Shown here: one piece after another, positions 8,733-17,196 of the stretch
How the letters are laid out: the number at the start of each line of letters is the position of its first letter
Position numbering within the stretch: position 1 is the stretch's first letter
DNA from: Glycomyces sambucus
Lineage (GTDB): Bacteria > Actinomycetota > Actinomycetes > Mycobacteriales > Micromonosporaceae
Direction of reading: 5' to 3'
DNA length: 64,000 nt
Assembly: GCF_900102815.1 (NCBI RefSeq)
Contig: NZ_FNGF01000003.1
Span: 1-64,000, forward strand
Notes under the pieces: generated by a model
What the model saw: only the letters and a program-made list of their open reading frames with translations
Told to the model about the DNA's origin: nothing
Databases searched by the model: none
Made by a program: the position numbers and the translations under genes

Positions 8733-9308
8733 ATGCGACAGAACCCCGAACGCCGCACCGCCCTGCTCGACGCGGCGATCGAAGTCCTCGCCGACCAGGG
8801 CGCCCGCGGGCTCACGTTCCGCGCCGTCGACCAGCGCGCGGCCGTCCCGACCGGCACGGCCTCGAACTACTTCCCCAACCGCGACGCGCTCCTGACCCAG
8901 GCCGGGCGCCGCGTCTTCGAGCGCCTCGACCCAGGACCCGAGGTGATCGGCGAATCGCTCGCGCTGCCGCGCACGCGCGCCTCGGTCGACCGGCTCATGC
9001 ACGAGATGGTCGGACGCATCACCGCGTTCCCCTCCGGCCACCTCGCGATGCTCGAACTCCGCCTCGAATCGACCCGCCGGCCCGAACTGCGCGCCGTCCT
9101 CACCGAGCAGATCAAGACGAACCTCCAGGAGAACATCGACTTCCACCTCGACACGGGCATGCCCGGCGACGCGGACACGGTCGTCCACCTGTACCTGGCG
9201 CTGAACTGGCTCATCATCGAGCGCCTGACGCTCCCCGACCTCTTCGACGAGGCCCGCACCGACGCCCTCATCACCTCCCTGGTCGACCAGCTCGTCCCGC
9301 CGCGCTAG
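8733..9308 (+). CDS. TetR family transcriptional regulator
   Basis: DNA-binding repressor of 191 residues. The TetR helix-turn-helix spans about residues 8-55 (ALLDAAIEVLADQGARGLTF, then AVPTGTASNYFPNRDALL). The C-terminal part matches the TetR_C class with a variable ligand pocket. An AGGAGACCC ribosome site precedes the ATG. Divergent to the DHFR-like reductase; the palindromes between them are the likely operator. Confidence 0.9.
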   Translation: MRQNPERRTALLDAAIEVLADQGARGLTFRAVDQRAAVPTGTASNYFPNRDALLTQAGRRVFERLDPGPEVIGESLALPRTRASVDRLMHEMVGRITAFPSGHLAMLELRLESTRRPELRAVLTEQIKTNLQENIDFHLDTGMPGDADTVVHLYLALNWLIIERLTLPDLFDEARTDALITSLVDQLVPPR

Positions 9309-9445
9309 CAGCCGCGCCCGCAGGCACACCAGCCGGTGCCGCAACCCGAACCGCAGCATGAAGAACGACCGCCGCCGCAGCAGCAGCCAGCGCCCGGGCA
9401 GCAGCAGCCCGAACCGAACGTCGGCCCCGGGCCGCGCGAGAGTGC
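9305..9445 (-). other. Cysteine/glycine-rich open frame without a standard start
   Basis: Read on the minus strand between TGA (9446-9448) and TAG (9305-9307), 46 codons encode a chain with twelve cysteines in the order CCC-4-CCC-6-CC-3-C-4-C-1-C-3-C, separated by glycine-rich spacers. There is no ATG, GTG or TTG inside the open stretch; an ATG at 9447-9449 overlaps the upstream TGA in another frame. It could be a product of GC-rich triplet repeats (GCA runs on the plus strand) rather than a gene. The stop overlaps the end of the TetR gene. Confidence 0.2.
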
Positions 9446-9593
9446 TCATCCCCCCACTGTCCCGATGCGAGCCCGACCCCACAACTCCGAACCGCTCAAC
9501 CGAAATTCAGCACCGATGAACCCCCAGTTCACGAGGAACCCAGATTCAGCCCGACTGAACGACCGTTACCCGATTCGAAGCCGGAAGGACCGC

Positions 9594-9995
9594 ATGGAGC
9601 CCGAGACGACCATCCGATACTCGACGGTATCGAGCCAGGACGACGACCACCTGGTCAAGCTGATGAAGCTGGACGACCTCATCGCCGCCCACGAGATCGC
9701 CAGGACAAGACGCTGGGGCGCCACCTGGACCACTGTCGACGCCCTCCTCGCTGAGGTCGATCCGGCCTCCCCGAAGTTCCTGCTCCCCGCCTTGAGGAAC
9801 GCCGCCGGTGACACCCAGGTCGAATCGCTGCGCTGCCATCTCTGGTACCGGCCGCGATCCAGTACTTACGGCCGGGCAACGATCATCGACGTCGAACTCG
9901 CACAGTTCCGGGCACTCCCCACCCTTTCACCGGCGAAGACCACCACCGCACTGGAACTGCTGGTGGCGACCTTCCCTCTCACCGCAATCGACTGA
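9594..9995 (+). CDS. Hypothetical protein
   Basis: Unrecognised acidic soluble protein of 133 residues, starting at ATG 9594 (MEPETTIRYST). It contains LDDLIAAHEIARTRRWGATW, PKFLLPALRNAAGDTQVESLRCHLWY and a C-terminal LELLVATFPL. The frame is open further upstream, but that part is proline- and glutamine-rich, low in complexity, and antisense to the cysteine-rich frame, so I excluded it. A GGAAGGACC ribosome site precedes the chosen ATG. No signal peptide or membrane helix. Confidence 0.55.
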   Translation: MEPETTIRYSTVSSQDDDHLVKLMKLDDLIAAHEIARTRRWGATWTTVDALLAEVDPASPKFLLPALRNAAGDTQVESLRCHLWYRPRSSTYGRATIIDVELAQFRALPTLSPAKTTTALELLVATFPLTAID

Positions 9996-10290
9996 CCTGA
10001 GCGCCGGGCACTTCTGGGCCGCGCCGAGTCTCTGCCCCACGTGAGCACGACCGAGCCTGGTCAGGTTCCTCACCACAGCCCCAGTGAACCCTGCGGGAGA
10101 ACGGATTCGGGACCATGCTCTCGGTACGCAGCGTCAAAGTCGGCGACCTCACGGCGCAATTCGGCGCGAGCAGGTCAGGTCCGGCACCGCGGCTCAGAGC
10201 GCAGAGGCGTGAGCGTGCGTGCATGGGACACGCCCGCCGGGGCGGCGGTAGGGTGCGAAGCGACCCCATAGCCTCTTTCTCAGGATCGAC
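9996..10290. other. Intergenic stretch, nothing recognised
   Basis: About 295 bases between two unrecognised genes. Short open frames exist on both strands but none has a good ribosome site or a protein-like composition. I see no hairpin, repeat or RNA gene here. Confidence 0.4.
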
Positions 10291-10863
10291 ATGTCGTACG
10301 AAGACCGCCCTCGCAGCCCTGACGAGTACTTCACCTTGCTCAAATCGATCCGCGGCCAGATGATCGAGCAGGTTTTCTACCGGGATCTCTGCTACGACGA
10401 CGAGGATTCCAAGACCGTCTTCTGGGATCACGGTCTGCTGCATCAACCGACGATGGGCGTGGAATTCAATGTCAACGGTCGATCGTTCTCGTTCATCTGG
10501 GGCCAGTCAGGTTCGGACTTCGGTTTGCAGTACTTCGCCGGCGAGCTGACCGAGACGGTCCGCAACACCCCTCAGTGCTGGGAGGTTACCGACCATCAGG
10601 CATGGCAGCCGTTCACCAGCCAGCCGATCCAGGACTTCGCCCTCTGGATCGACACCCACACCAACCTCGTCACCGCCATCGAACTCACCACACACGAGGA
10701 GCAGACCGTCTGGATCGTCAACGCCGACACCGACACCGAACATCGTCTGCTCGTCGGCACGGACGACCTGGTCGTGATCTTCGCCGAGGAGGTTGTGACC
10801 GCGACATTCGATTCCTCGCTGATCCGCCAGGTGCCGAACCGGGAAGACGCCAACCGATCCTAG
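10291..10863 (+). CDS. Hypothetical protein
   Basis: Unrecognised soluble, acidic, aromatic-rich protein of 190 residues. Regularly alternating strands ([54 protein letters not shown]) suggest a beta-rich domain. Its size, acidity and position among other small orphan genes resemble polymorphic-toxin immunity proteins, but this is a resemblance in character only. It lies directly upstream of the first truncated nucS copy. Confidence 0.6.
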   Translation: MSYEDRPRSPDEYFTLLKSIRGQMIEQVFYRDLCYDDEDSKTVFWDHGLLHQPTMGVEFNVNGRSFSFIWGQSGSDFGLQYFAGELTETVRNTPQCWEVTDHQAWQPFTSQPIQDFALWIDTHTNLVTAIELTTHEEQTVWIVNADTDTEHRLLVGTDDLVVIFAEEVVTATFDSSLIRQVPNREDANRS

Positions 10864-10928
10864 GGGTCGTCCTCAGGCCAGCCACGTCAGAAACGATCGT
10901 AGTTGGCCGCACCGGTGGGGTGCTGGGC

Positions 10929-11054
10929 ATGCGTTTGTTGGTGACACGGTGCCAGGTTGATTACACAGGTCGGCTTTCTGCCCATTTGCCAATGGCTGTC
11001 CGTTTGATAACATGGAAGGCAGACGGGTCCCGTCAGGTCACAAATCTCACCTGA
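10929..11054 (+). pseudogene. Truncated 5' copy of nucS (copy 1)
   Basis: The first 33 or so codons of NucS followed by an unrelated tail and a TGA, 41 codons in all: [14 protein letters not shown], then [19 protein letters not shown]. At DNA level it matches the complete nucS 5' end at 30500 almost exactly (a few substitutions from 10929 to about 11030), including its AT-rich synonymous codons. Similarity stops shortly after the KADG codons, at about 11033. The upstream CGGTGGGGTGCTGGGC is a worn version of the intact promoter sequence CGGTAGGGTGCTTGCC. Confidence 0.85.
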
Positions 11055-11062
11055 GTCGATTT

Positions 11063-14000
11063 TTATCTCTGCGGGTTCCGTGCGACCTTCGCGATTGCCA
11101 TGAGTGCCTCCGACATAGCGACAGCATCGATCGTGTGGTTCGCAGTTGGTAGAGCCAACTCGACGCAGTCCAGGGTGAGGTTGTCGTCTGGGCGGTAGGA
11201 CGGGTAGAACGACGGCTTGGTCTCCATCGCAATGAAGCCGCCCCCGGAGAACTCGAAGTAGACGCTCCGCCGGCTTCCTTTGGGATCGGGGTCACCGTAC
11301 TGCCAGCCGCGTTTGAGAAGTCCCATCAGAGGGCCGCCGTCCACTTCCCGGCCCACAAATCGGCTCAAGCGCCCGGACTGCCGCTCTTCCTCGGTCGGTG
11401 CGAGCACGGGACGCGCGAGCTGATCGAACGGCTGGAGGATCTCATAGTCGGCCAGGACCGCGGCCCACTGCTCGGCTTCATCGCTCAAGGTGGCCGGGTG
11501 CGCGAGTCGGACGACAGCTTCGTCAGGCAGGACCATCGGCTCGTCGTCGAGATTTGCAAAGGTGCGGTCCTCCGCGAGGCGGAACGAGGTCCACCTTGAA
11601 CCAGAACCGGCTTGCCAGACCAGGCGGCTCGTCAGGTGCCAGAGCAGCGGATGGTCAACCAAGTAGGTCTGGAAGTCATCACCGGTCCAGTTGCGGCCGT
11701 AAACCATCGCGGATTCGAGGCGTCGCACTTGCTCCACCGCGACTTTCTTGAGGTCCTTGCGCATCGCGGTGAATCGCTCATATGCCGGCTGGGCAAGCTC
11801 GCGGTCGTCCTTCTCACCGGGCTTCGGCAGGTTGGCGCGACGTTTCCCGGAGTCCTCGACCACGTAGGGCCGCAGCTGCTCGTCGAACTTGACGGTAAAG
11901 GAGCGGGAGCCGTAGTCGAGGACGAGCGGTGTGACCGCATTCAGGCCGAAGTCCGGGACCAGTCGGTCGGCGAGCTGTTCGCGATTGAGGCCGAGCCGCT
12001 GCGCGATCGCGTCGATCTGATCGGCGGCCGCTTTCTTGAGCGCATTGAACTTCGTTTCCTCCGCGATCCCCCGCACCGCCCAGAGCGCAGCTTCGGTCCC
12101 CATGGCGCCGAGGATCTCGACGCCTCTCACGGCTTTGGCGCTCTGCCCCTGTCCAGGCCAGTCGCGGATCAGCGTGGCCAGGCGTCGCACGGTGTGCTCA
12201 TCGGCGAACCTCGCCAACTGCGTCATGGCCCAGACGTCCTTGGAGGGACAGCCCGAGGCCGTCCACAGCTCGTACAGAGCCCACGAGAACGCGGTGAGTG
12301 CAGTCGCATCGCATTCGCGAACGAGCACGTCGACACCCAGATAAGGCCCCTCGAGTCCATCAATCGCCAGCGCGATCATCAGCGTCTTAGCAGCATCCAC
12401 GGGCAACGCGGCAGCACCACCCGCGAGCAGCACCTGCGGCAGCGAGTGCGGATCAGCCCACGTGCCAATGCGCGGAAGGTTGTCGAGATTCGGGTCGAAC
12501 GGATCAGGCTCGATCAGTGCCCGGACGGCTTCCGCGACAGATTCGCCGTACTGCTTCGCCTGTGTGTCCAGGACCTCCCGGCTTGACTCGGCCAGGTACC
12601 GCAACGCTTTGACAGCAGGCCTGCGCAACTTCGCGTCCGCACCGAGAGCGTCCGGGATGAGCAGCGCGGCCGCAGCGTCGGGATGCCTGCCGAGCCAGGC
12701 CAACGCAACGGCGCGGTCGCTCTGCGACCGCGTCATGCTGTCAGCTGCGGTCCTCGCCGCCTCGATGTTCACGATGGGAAGCACGGCCGGACGGAAGTCC
12801 TTCTTCGACCGGACGATCTGCATGACACGGTCGATCGCGGCGTCCGAGTGTCGGGCGAGGATCGCCTTGATCGTGGAGACCGAGGCCGAGCGGGCCCGAC
12901 CATCCCATTGGTCGATCGCCGAATGGACCAGGTCTCCTGGGGCGTAGGCGAGGAACTCCGGGAACCACAAGTGATCGGTTCGCGGCCCGTCCGGCATCGA
13001 ACGCTCCCAGAACCCCTGGTGGGCGAGATAGCTTTCATCATCGGCGAGGACCTGGAAGGCCTCCTGTTCGCCTTCGTTCCAGCGCAGTTCGTTCAATGGG
13101 GGTGCAAAGAGCCCGGCCAGCGGAGTCGGTGCTGTTCGATTCACGAAAGCCGCCCAAGGCGGCAACGTGAAGCACTCCGGCAGTGTCGATGAATCGGCCA
13201 CCGGAACCCCCGCAGACATCGTCTGAAGCTGCTCGATCGCCTGTAGATCAACTTCGTCGAGCATCGCAACAGCCTGCTGTATTAGGGCGTTCGACTGCGA
13301 GATTCCGGCGAGCCTGGACTTGGCAGGACCAGTCGACGCCTCCGACACCGAGGCGATCGCTCGCAGGGTCCGAACCGGGAAGCGCTTCGCTGCGGCACGC
13401 GCCGCAGTCATCGGCCGCGCTTCGCCACTGCGTTCGAGAAGGTATTCGATCGCCGGGTCGGAAGGCAGGATTCCGAGCGCGTCAACCATCGCCCGTGCTA
13501 CCTCAGGACGCTTGACCGACGGGCTGCTCAGGGACTTCACCAGGACCGGAAACGCGTCGACACCCAGCGCATCCACGAGACGGGCCACCGTCCCCACCTC
13601 GCACCGATAGGCATCGATCATGGATGCGCCGCTGGCTTCGAGGTGTTCCCGCCTCGACACGAAGGACCACAGGGCATCCTTGCCGACATTCAGCGGTCCA
13701 TGCGATCGATAGAGCGAACACGCCTCCTCCACCCAGGATTCCTGGTTCGGCAACAGCATGGCGCTGGCGAATCGCTTCGAGTCATCCGATCGCATACCAC
13801 CGACCGAGGCAACAACTGCTGCGTACGCCGAAGAGTCGAGCGCAGCCAGCAACGACCGGATGGGGCTGATCCAGCTGGCAACACCCCAAGTCCCTGCCAA
13901 GCGCTCGACATGCATCGGCCCGATTCGAACCTGCTGCCGAGAAACGACCCGAGGATGCAGCCAGGAAACGCTGGTACTCAACGCTTCGACCGCAGCTTTG

Positions 14001-14371
14001 ACCGCGAAGGCGATTCCGTACTGCGCGATCCAGGCGTCCCGGGCAAGCTCTCGGTTATCGTTGGAAGCATCCACCCAGTCCAACAGTTTCAATGCCAGCG
14101 CGGCTCCGAGCGGGTCCGGTTCTCCGGCGATACCAGCGCGGATGGGCGCTTCGAGGGAGGGGTCGGGGAGCGCGCGGAACGCGTATTCGAGATACCGGGT
14201 CCCCTCGGCAAATCGTTTGTCGAGCTCGGCCGGGGCGTCTTGCTTGATCTCGACCGGCCGAGGCGCTCCACCGCCGGGCCGGTCGAGGGTGTGCCGCTTC
14301 CACGATCTGGGCAGCTCAAGCAGGTCCTCATCAGGCAACTGGCGCGGAGCCGAGGGGTTCACTCTCTTCAT
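11063..14371 (-). CDS. DUF4132 domain-containing protein (second paralogue)
   Basis: About 1102 residues, collinear with the DUF4132 protein at 4267 and sharing many blocks (for example TLIRDWPGQGQSAKAVRG and ADRLVPDFGL near the last third, DYEILQPFDQLARPVL near the end). It has the same helical-repeat architecture, no signal peptide and no membrane segment. The start is uncertain: ATG 14371 (MKRVNPSAPRQ) matches the first paralogue best but has no clear ribosome site; in-frame starts at 14401 and 14419 exist. The gene fills the space between two truncated nucS copies, so it may itself have arrived on an integrated element. Confidence 0.82.
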   Translation of the reverse strand: MKRVNPSAPRQLPDEDLLELPRSWKRHTLDRPGGGAPRPVEIKQDAPAELDKRFAEGTRYLEYAFRALPDPSLEAPIRAGIAGEPDPLGAALALKLLDWVDASNDNRELARDAWIAQYGIAFAVKAAVEALSTSVSWLHPRVVSRQQVRIGPMHVERLAGTWGVASWISPIRSLLAALDSSAYAAVVASVGGMRSDDSKRFASAMLLPNQESWVEEACSLYRSHGPLNVGKDALWSFVSRREHLEASGASMIDAYRCEVGTVARLVDALGVDAFPVLVKSLSSPSVKRPEVARAMVDALGILPSDPAIEYLLERSGEARPMTAARAAAKRFPVRTLRAIASVSEASTGPAKSRLAGISQSNALIQQAVAMLDEVDLQAIEQLQTMSAGVPVADSSTLPECFTLPPWAAFVNRTAPTPLAGLFAPPLNELRWNEGEQEAFQVLADDESYLAHQGFWERSMPDGPRTDHLWFPEFLAYAPGDLVHSAIDQWDGRARSASVSTIKAILARHSDAAIDRVMQIVRSKKDFRPAVLPIVNIEAARTAADSMTRSQSDRAVALAWLGRHPDAAAALLIPDALGADAKLRRPAVKALRYLAESSREVLDTQAKQYGESVAEAVRALIEPDPFDPNLDNLPRIGTWADPHSLPQVLLAGGAAALPVDAAKTLMIALAIDGLEGPYLGVDVLVRECDATALTAFSWALYELWTASGCPSKDVWAMTQLARFADEHTVRRLATLIRDWPGQGQSAKAVRGVEILGAMGTEAALWAVRGIAEETKFNALKKAAADQIDAIAQRLGLNREQLADRLVPDFGLNAVTPLVLDYGSRSFTVKFDEQLRPYVVEDSGKRRANLPKPGEKDDRELAQPAYERFTAMRKDLKKVAVEQVRRLESAMVYGRNWTGDDFQTYLVDHPLLWHLTSRLVWQAGSGSRWTSFRLAEDRTFANLDDEPMVLPDEAVVRLAHPATLSDEAEQWAAVLADYEILQPFDQLARPVLAPTEEERQSGRLSRFVGREVDGGPLMGLLKRGWQYGDPDPKGSRRSVYFEFSGGGFIAMETKPSFYPSYRPDDNLTLDCVELALPTANHTIDAVAMSEALMAIAKVARNPQR

Positions 14372-14485
14372 AGGAGTAAGGCTATGAGACAAGTGTGACA
14401 TTCGTTCGCGACCCTGCACCTGTCACACCGCACAGACGGTTGCACTCGCGGTCCATGCCGCAGAGCGGCCGGTAGGGTGCTTGCC

Positions 14486-14596
14486 ATGCGTTTGTTGGTG
14501 GCTCGTTGCCAGGTCGACTACACGGGGCGGCTTTCGGCCCATCTGCCCATGGCTACCCGATTGATCATTTGGAAGGCGGACGGGACGGTCCTCTGA
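14486..14596 (+). pseudogene. Truncated 5' copy of nucS (copy 2), left junction of the serine-recombinase element
   Basis: Thirty-six NucS codons ([14 protein letters not shown] ... [10 protein letters not shown]) and then TGA at 14594. The 33 bases CGGTAGGGTGCTTGCCATGCGTTT... onward to codon 6 are identical to the complete gene, but after that this copy uses GC-rich synonymous codons typical of the host while copy 3 uses AT-rich ones. Amino-acid similarity continues through TVL, so the junction with foreign DNA lies at about 14590-14593. The recombinase gene starts 57 bases later. Confidence 0.88.
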
Positions 14597-14600
14597 CTTT
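14575..14600. other. Candidate attL of the integrative element
   Basis: Host-type nucS sequence ends within GCGGACGGGACGGTCCT, and non-nucS sequence starts with CTGACTTTCC. At the other end (about 30590-30606) AT-rich nucS gives way to host-type nucS within GCGGACGGCAGTGTGCT. Both junctions share GCGGACGG and a CT dinucleotide at the last homologous codon. Serine integrases exchange strands at a 2-base core, so CT (14591-14592) is a possible crossover. Exact crossover is inferred. Confidence 0.5.
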
Positions 14601-14652
14601 CCAAACCGCCGGTTTAGCCGCTCCCTGTCCGTTTTGAGGGGAGAATGGCAAC

Positions 14653-16509
14653 ATGAAGGTCCTTCCTGTCAAGCGCATCAGCAGGGACACCGAAACGTCC
14701 AGTGCCCTGGAGCGCCAGGACATCGAACTGCGGGAAGCGGTCGCGGTCGGCGGCCACGAGCTCGTTCACATGGTCGAGGACGCGACCGTCTCCGGAGCCG
14801 TCAATCTTGATGAGCGCCCGTCACTGGGCGAATGGCTGACCGAGCCGAAGGTCCACGAGTGGGAAGCCCTCATGGTCACCACGCAAGACCGCATCACCCG
14901 CGACGACATGCACTGGTGGCAGTTCGTCGGCTGGGTGCTCAAGCACAACAAGTCGGTGATCGTCCTCGACGACCCCTCGCTCGACCTCACGACCGAAGAC
15001 GGCCGCATGATCGCGGGCATCAAGGCCACCCAGGCGGCGAAGTACCGCAAGACCGTGCAGGAGAAGAAGCTCAAGCAGACCGCCTACTACCGCGAGGTCA
15101 ACCTCTGGAGCGGCGGCGTATGGCCCTTCGGGTACAGGACCGAGGCGATCATGTTCAACGGCTCGAAGCGGCTGCGTCTTGTCAAGGACGAGTACACCGC
15201 CGGCCTGATCCGCGAAGCGTACGAGAGCATCGTCGATCTCGGCTCGAACATGAACCGGATCTGTATCGACTGGAATGCACGTGGCATCCTCACCGCCACC
15301 GACTACCAGAAGACCGAGAACGCCAAGGCGAACAAGCAGGAAGCCAACACCAAGCCACGCGGTGTTCGGTGGCAGCCCTCGATCCTCAAGACGGTGCTCT
15401 CCAGTCCGACGCTCATGGGCTACGCGACCCACAAGGGCAGCATCATCCGCGAGGACGGGCTGCCGGTACAGCGCTCCGAGCCGATCCTCACTCGCTCCGA
15501 ATTCGACCGGCTCCAAGAGGCGCTGGCGACCTACAGGAGCGCGGGCCGCCGACCGCACTACCCGCCGACGGTCTTGTCCGGTCTGCTCTTCTGCATCTGC
15601 GGGCTTCCGCTCTACTCGAACTCGTCGCGCCGCAAGCTCGCCGACGGCTCGTACAGGGAGTACCGCTACTACCTCTGCGCTGCCAGGTTCGCCGACCGGA
15701 TGTGCCCCTATCGAGTCTCCTGGGACCGGGAGTACCTCAAGGAGTCGCTTGAGAGCTACTTCCTCGAGACCGTCGGAGACCTCGAGATCATGAACCGTGC
15801 CTTCGTCCCTGGCCGAGACCGCACCGCGGAGATCACCGAGCTCGAAGGCGCAATCGAGAACCTGGCCCAGGCCATCGCCACGGCGGAGTCCAGCATCGCA
15901 ATTACAGCATTGACCAGTGCAATGGAACGTCACGCCAGGAACTTGGAGACGCTGCGCTCGTTGCCCGTGGTGCCATCATCTTGGACCGAGGTCGGCACCG
16001 GCGTCACCTATCGCGAGAAGTGGAACGTCCAGGAGGACTGGGAGGCAAAGGCCGAGATCCTGAGGCGCGGCGGGTTCAAGCTCTACTGCGCAGGAACTCC
16101 GCAGGCGCCGAGCCTGCACTTCCAGATGCCAGAGAACATCGAACGCCGACTTGATCTCAGCCCCATCGACTACCGCCCCGAAATCGAGCTGCGTGAAGGC
16201 ATCCCGTACAACCGCGAGTCGGGCGAGCCGGTGGCTGCGCGGCTGGAGCCGCCGGAGCGTCGTAGAAGGTTATTCGAACGGCTCGCCCTCGTATCTGAAC
16301 ATGCCGTTGGGTTTCATGGGGACGAGGACAGGCTTGACCAAGCCATCCTCGACCTCCAACACCGCGAACCCTGGACCGCTGCCGAACGGTGGCTTCTGCC
16401 GCTCAGCGCGATGGCTCGCCGCCTGCAAGTGACCGACCTCCACCGCGTGCAGCGTCTGCCTCAGCTCACTCGGACCGCGGGTCTCCGAGGCGATTCCAAG
16501 GAACCCTGA
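14653..16509 (+). CDS. Large serine recombinase (integrase)
   Basis: Site-specific recombinase of 618 residues. The N-terminal resolvase domain shows R8 and the likely catalytic S10 in KRISRDTETSSALERQ, and DRITRDD near residue 78. A recombinase domain follows (GVRWQPSILKTVLSSPTLMGYATHKG), then a zinc-ribbon region with cysteines in LLFCICGLPLY and YLCAARFADRMCPYR and a coiled-coil segment. It begins 57 bases from the truncated nucS copy 2, the usual place for an integrase next to its attachment site; GAGGGGAGAATGGCAAC precedes the ATG. The last 80 residues are read antisense to the convergent gene at 16270, so the natural C-terminus may be shorter or the original stop may have been lost. Confidence 0.92.
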   Translation: MKVLPVKRISRDTETSSALERQDIELREAVAVGGHELVHMVEDATVSGAVNLDERPSLGEWLTEPKVHEWEALMVTTQDRITRDDMHWWQFVGWVLKHNKSVIVLDDPSLDLTTEDGRMIAGIKATQAAKYRKTVQEKKLKQTAYYREVNLWSGGVWPFGYRTEAIMFNGSKRLRLVKDEYTAGLIREAYESIVDLGSNMNRICIDWNARGILTATDYQKTENAKANKQEANTKPRGVRWQPSILKTVLSSPTLMGYATHKGSIIREDGLPVQRSEPILTRSEFDRLQEALATYRSAGRRPHYPPTVLSGLLFCICGLPLYSNSSRRKLADGSYREYRYYLCAARFADRMCPYRVSWDREYLKESLESYFLETVGDLEIMNRAFVPGRDRTAEITELEGAIENLAQAIATAESSIAITALTSAMERHARNLETLRSLPVVPSSWTEVGTGVTYREKWNVQEDWEAKAEILRRGGFKLYCAGTPQAPSLHFQMPENIERRLDLSPIDYRPEIELREGIPYNRESGEPVAARLEPPERRRRLFERLALVSEHAVGFHGDEDRLDQAILDLQHREPWTAAERWLLPLSAMARRLQVTDLHRVQRLPQLTRTAGLRGDSKEP

Positions 16510-17196
16510 GCATCCGCAGACGACGTTGACTCCGAGTTTCCGTGCCTCAGCCAGCGCCGTCGCGCCGACGGTCGAACGGCGTCGAACTCCGAGCGCCGCG
16601 CAGGCGATCACCCAGCCGGGAAGCAGTTCGACGTGACTGGAAAGCACCTCCACTTCGAATTCGGCGAGCATTTCCGCCAATTCGATCGGAGCATCCACAC
16701 CGCGCTTCAATCGGGTTTGGCGTGGTATAGGGACGCGCCCACTCAGTCCGGGCATCGCGACGGGCCCTGTGTACACCGCTCGGAGCGGGCTCAGGTACTC
16801 CCGGGCGACGGACGCCAGCAGTGCCCCTTCCTCACTGCCCGTCTGCTCGGTACTCGAACGGTCCGCGAAGAGACCACCGATGTTGACCACGGCGGCCGGT
16901 TGAAGCCGTTCGATGAACCTCAGATGGCTCGAAAGCAATCTGAGTCCGTGGAACGGAAATCTGATCGGGCTGGTGATCACGACCAGGCCAGAACGGAGCC
17001 CGTTCAGGAGAGCACCACCCTTGGCCCTACGGGGAGTATGTTTCGGAGTCCCCAGGACCCGCACAACCTCGCTCTGAGCTGGCGTTCCACCCCTTGCCGC
17101 CCCCACACCGCCGGTAGGGGCGGTGTGGGGGTCGGAATTGGGGGCGGTGTGGCCCGCAGTGTGGGGATCGGTGTGCCCCGATTCTCGACTGGTCAT
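16270..17196 (-). CDS. Metallophosphoesterase-like protein lacking the metal-binding residues
   Basis: 308 residues. The pattern is that of calcineurin-like phosphoesterases of actinophages: a first strand then PFHGLRLLSSHLRFIERLQP, the AVVNIGG strand, GATALAEARKLGVNVVCG and a tail with SETRG, HAVEVGHLQ and GPGFAVLEVEDGLVKPVLVP. In active relatives the corresponding segments read roughly SDxQxPFHD, VxxGD, HG and GHTHRLGI; here they read TSPIRFPFHG, VNIGGLF, CA and GCSGFLGI, so the metal ligands appear to be gone. The first 30 residues are rich in repeated DPHTA. It overlaps the Replic_Relax gene by ATGA and probably belongs to its operon. Family assignment is from remembered patterns. Confidence 0.6.
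   Translation of the reverse strand: MTSRESGHTDPHTAGHTAPNSDPHTAPTGGVGAARGGTPAQSEVVRVLGTPKHTPRRAKGGALLNGLRSGLVVITSPIRFPFHGLRLLSSHLRFIERLQPAAVVNIGGLFADRSSTEQTGSEEGALLASVAREYLSPLRAVYTGPVAMPGLSGRVPIPRQTRLKRGVDAPIELAEMLAEFEVEVLSSHVELLPGWVIACAALGVRRRSTVGATALAEARKLGVNVVCGCSGFLGIASETRGPSELRQTLHAVEVGHLQAASHRAERQKPPFGSGPGFAVLEVEDGLVKPVLVPMKPNGMFRYEGEPFE

Noticed and set aside
10041-10271. A 76-codon open frame starting MSTTEPGQ
   Set aside because: No ribosome site, low-complexity composition and no similarity to the neighbouring genes; an equally long frame exists in another phase.
14372-14485. A possible promoter or small gene between the second DUF4132 gene and nucS copy 2
   Set aside because: Only short frames are present. 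The sequence up to the repeated promoter block shows no motif beyond that block.
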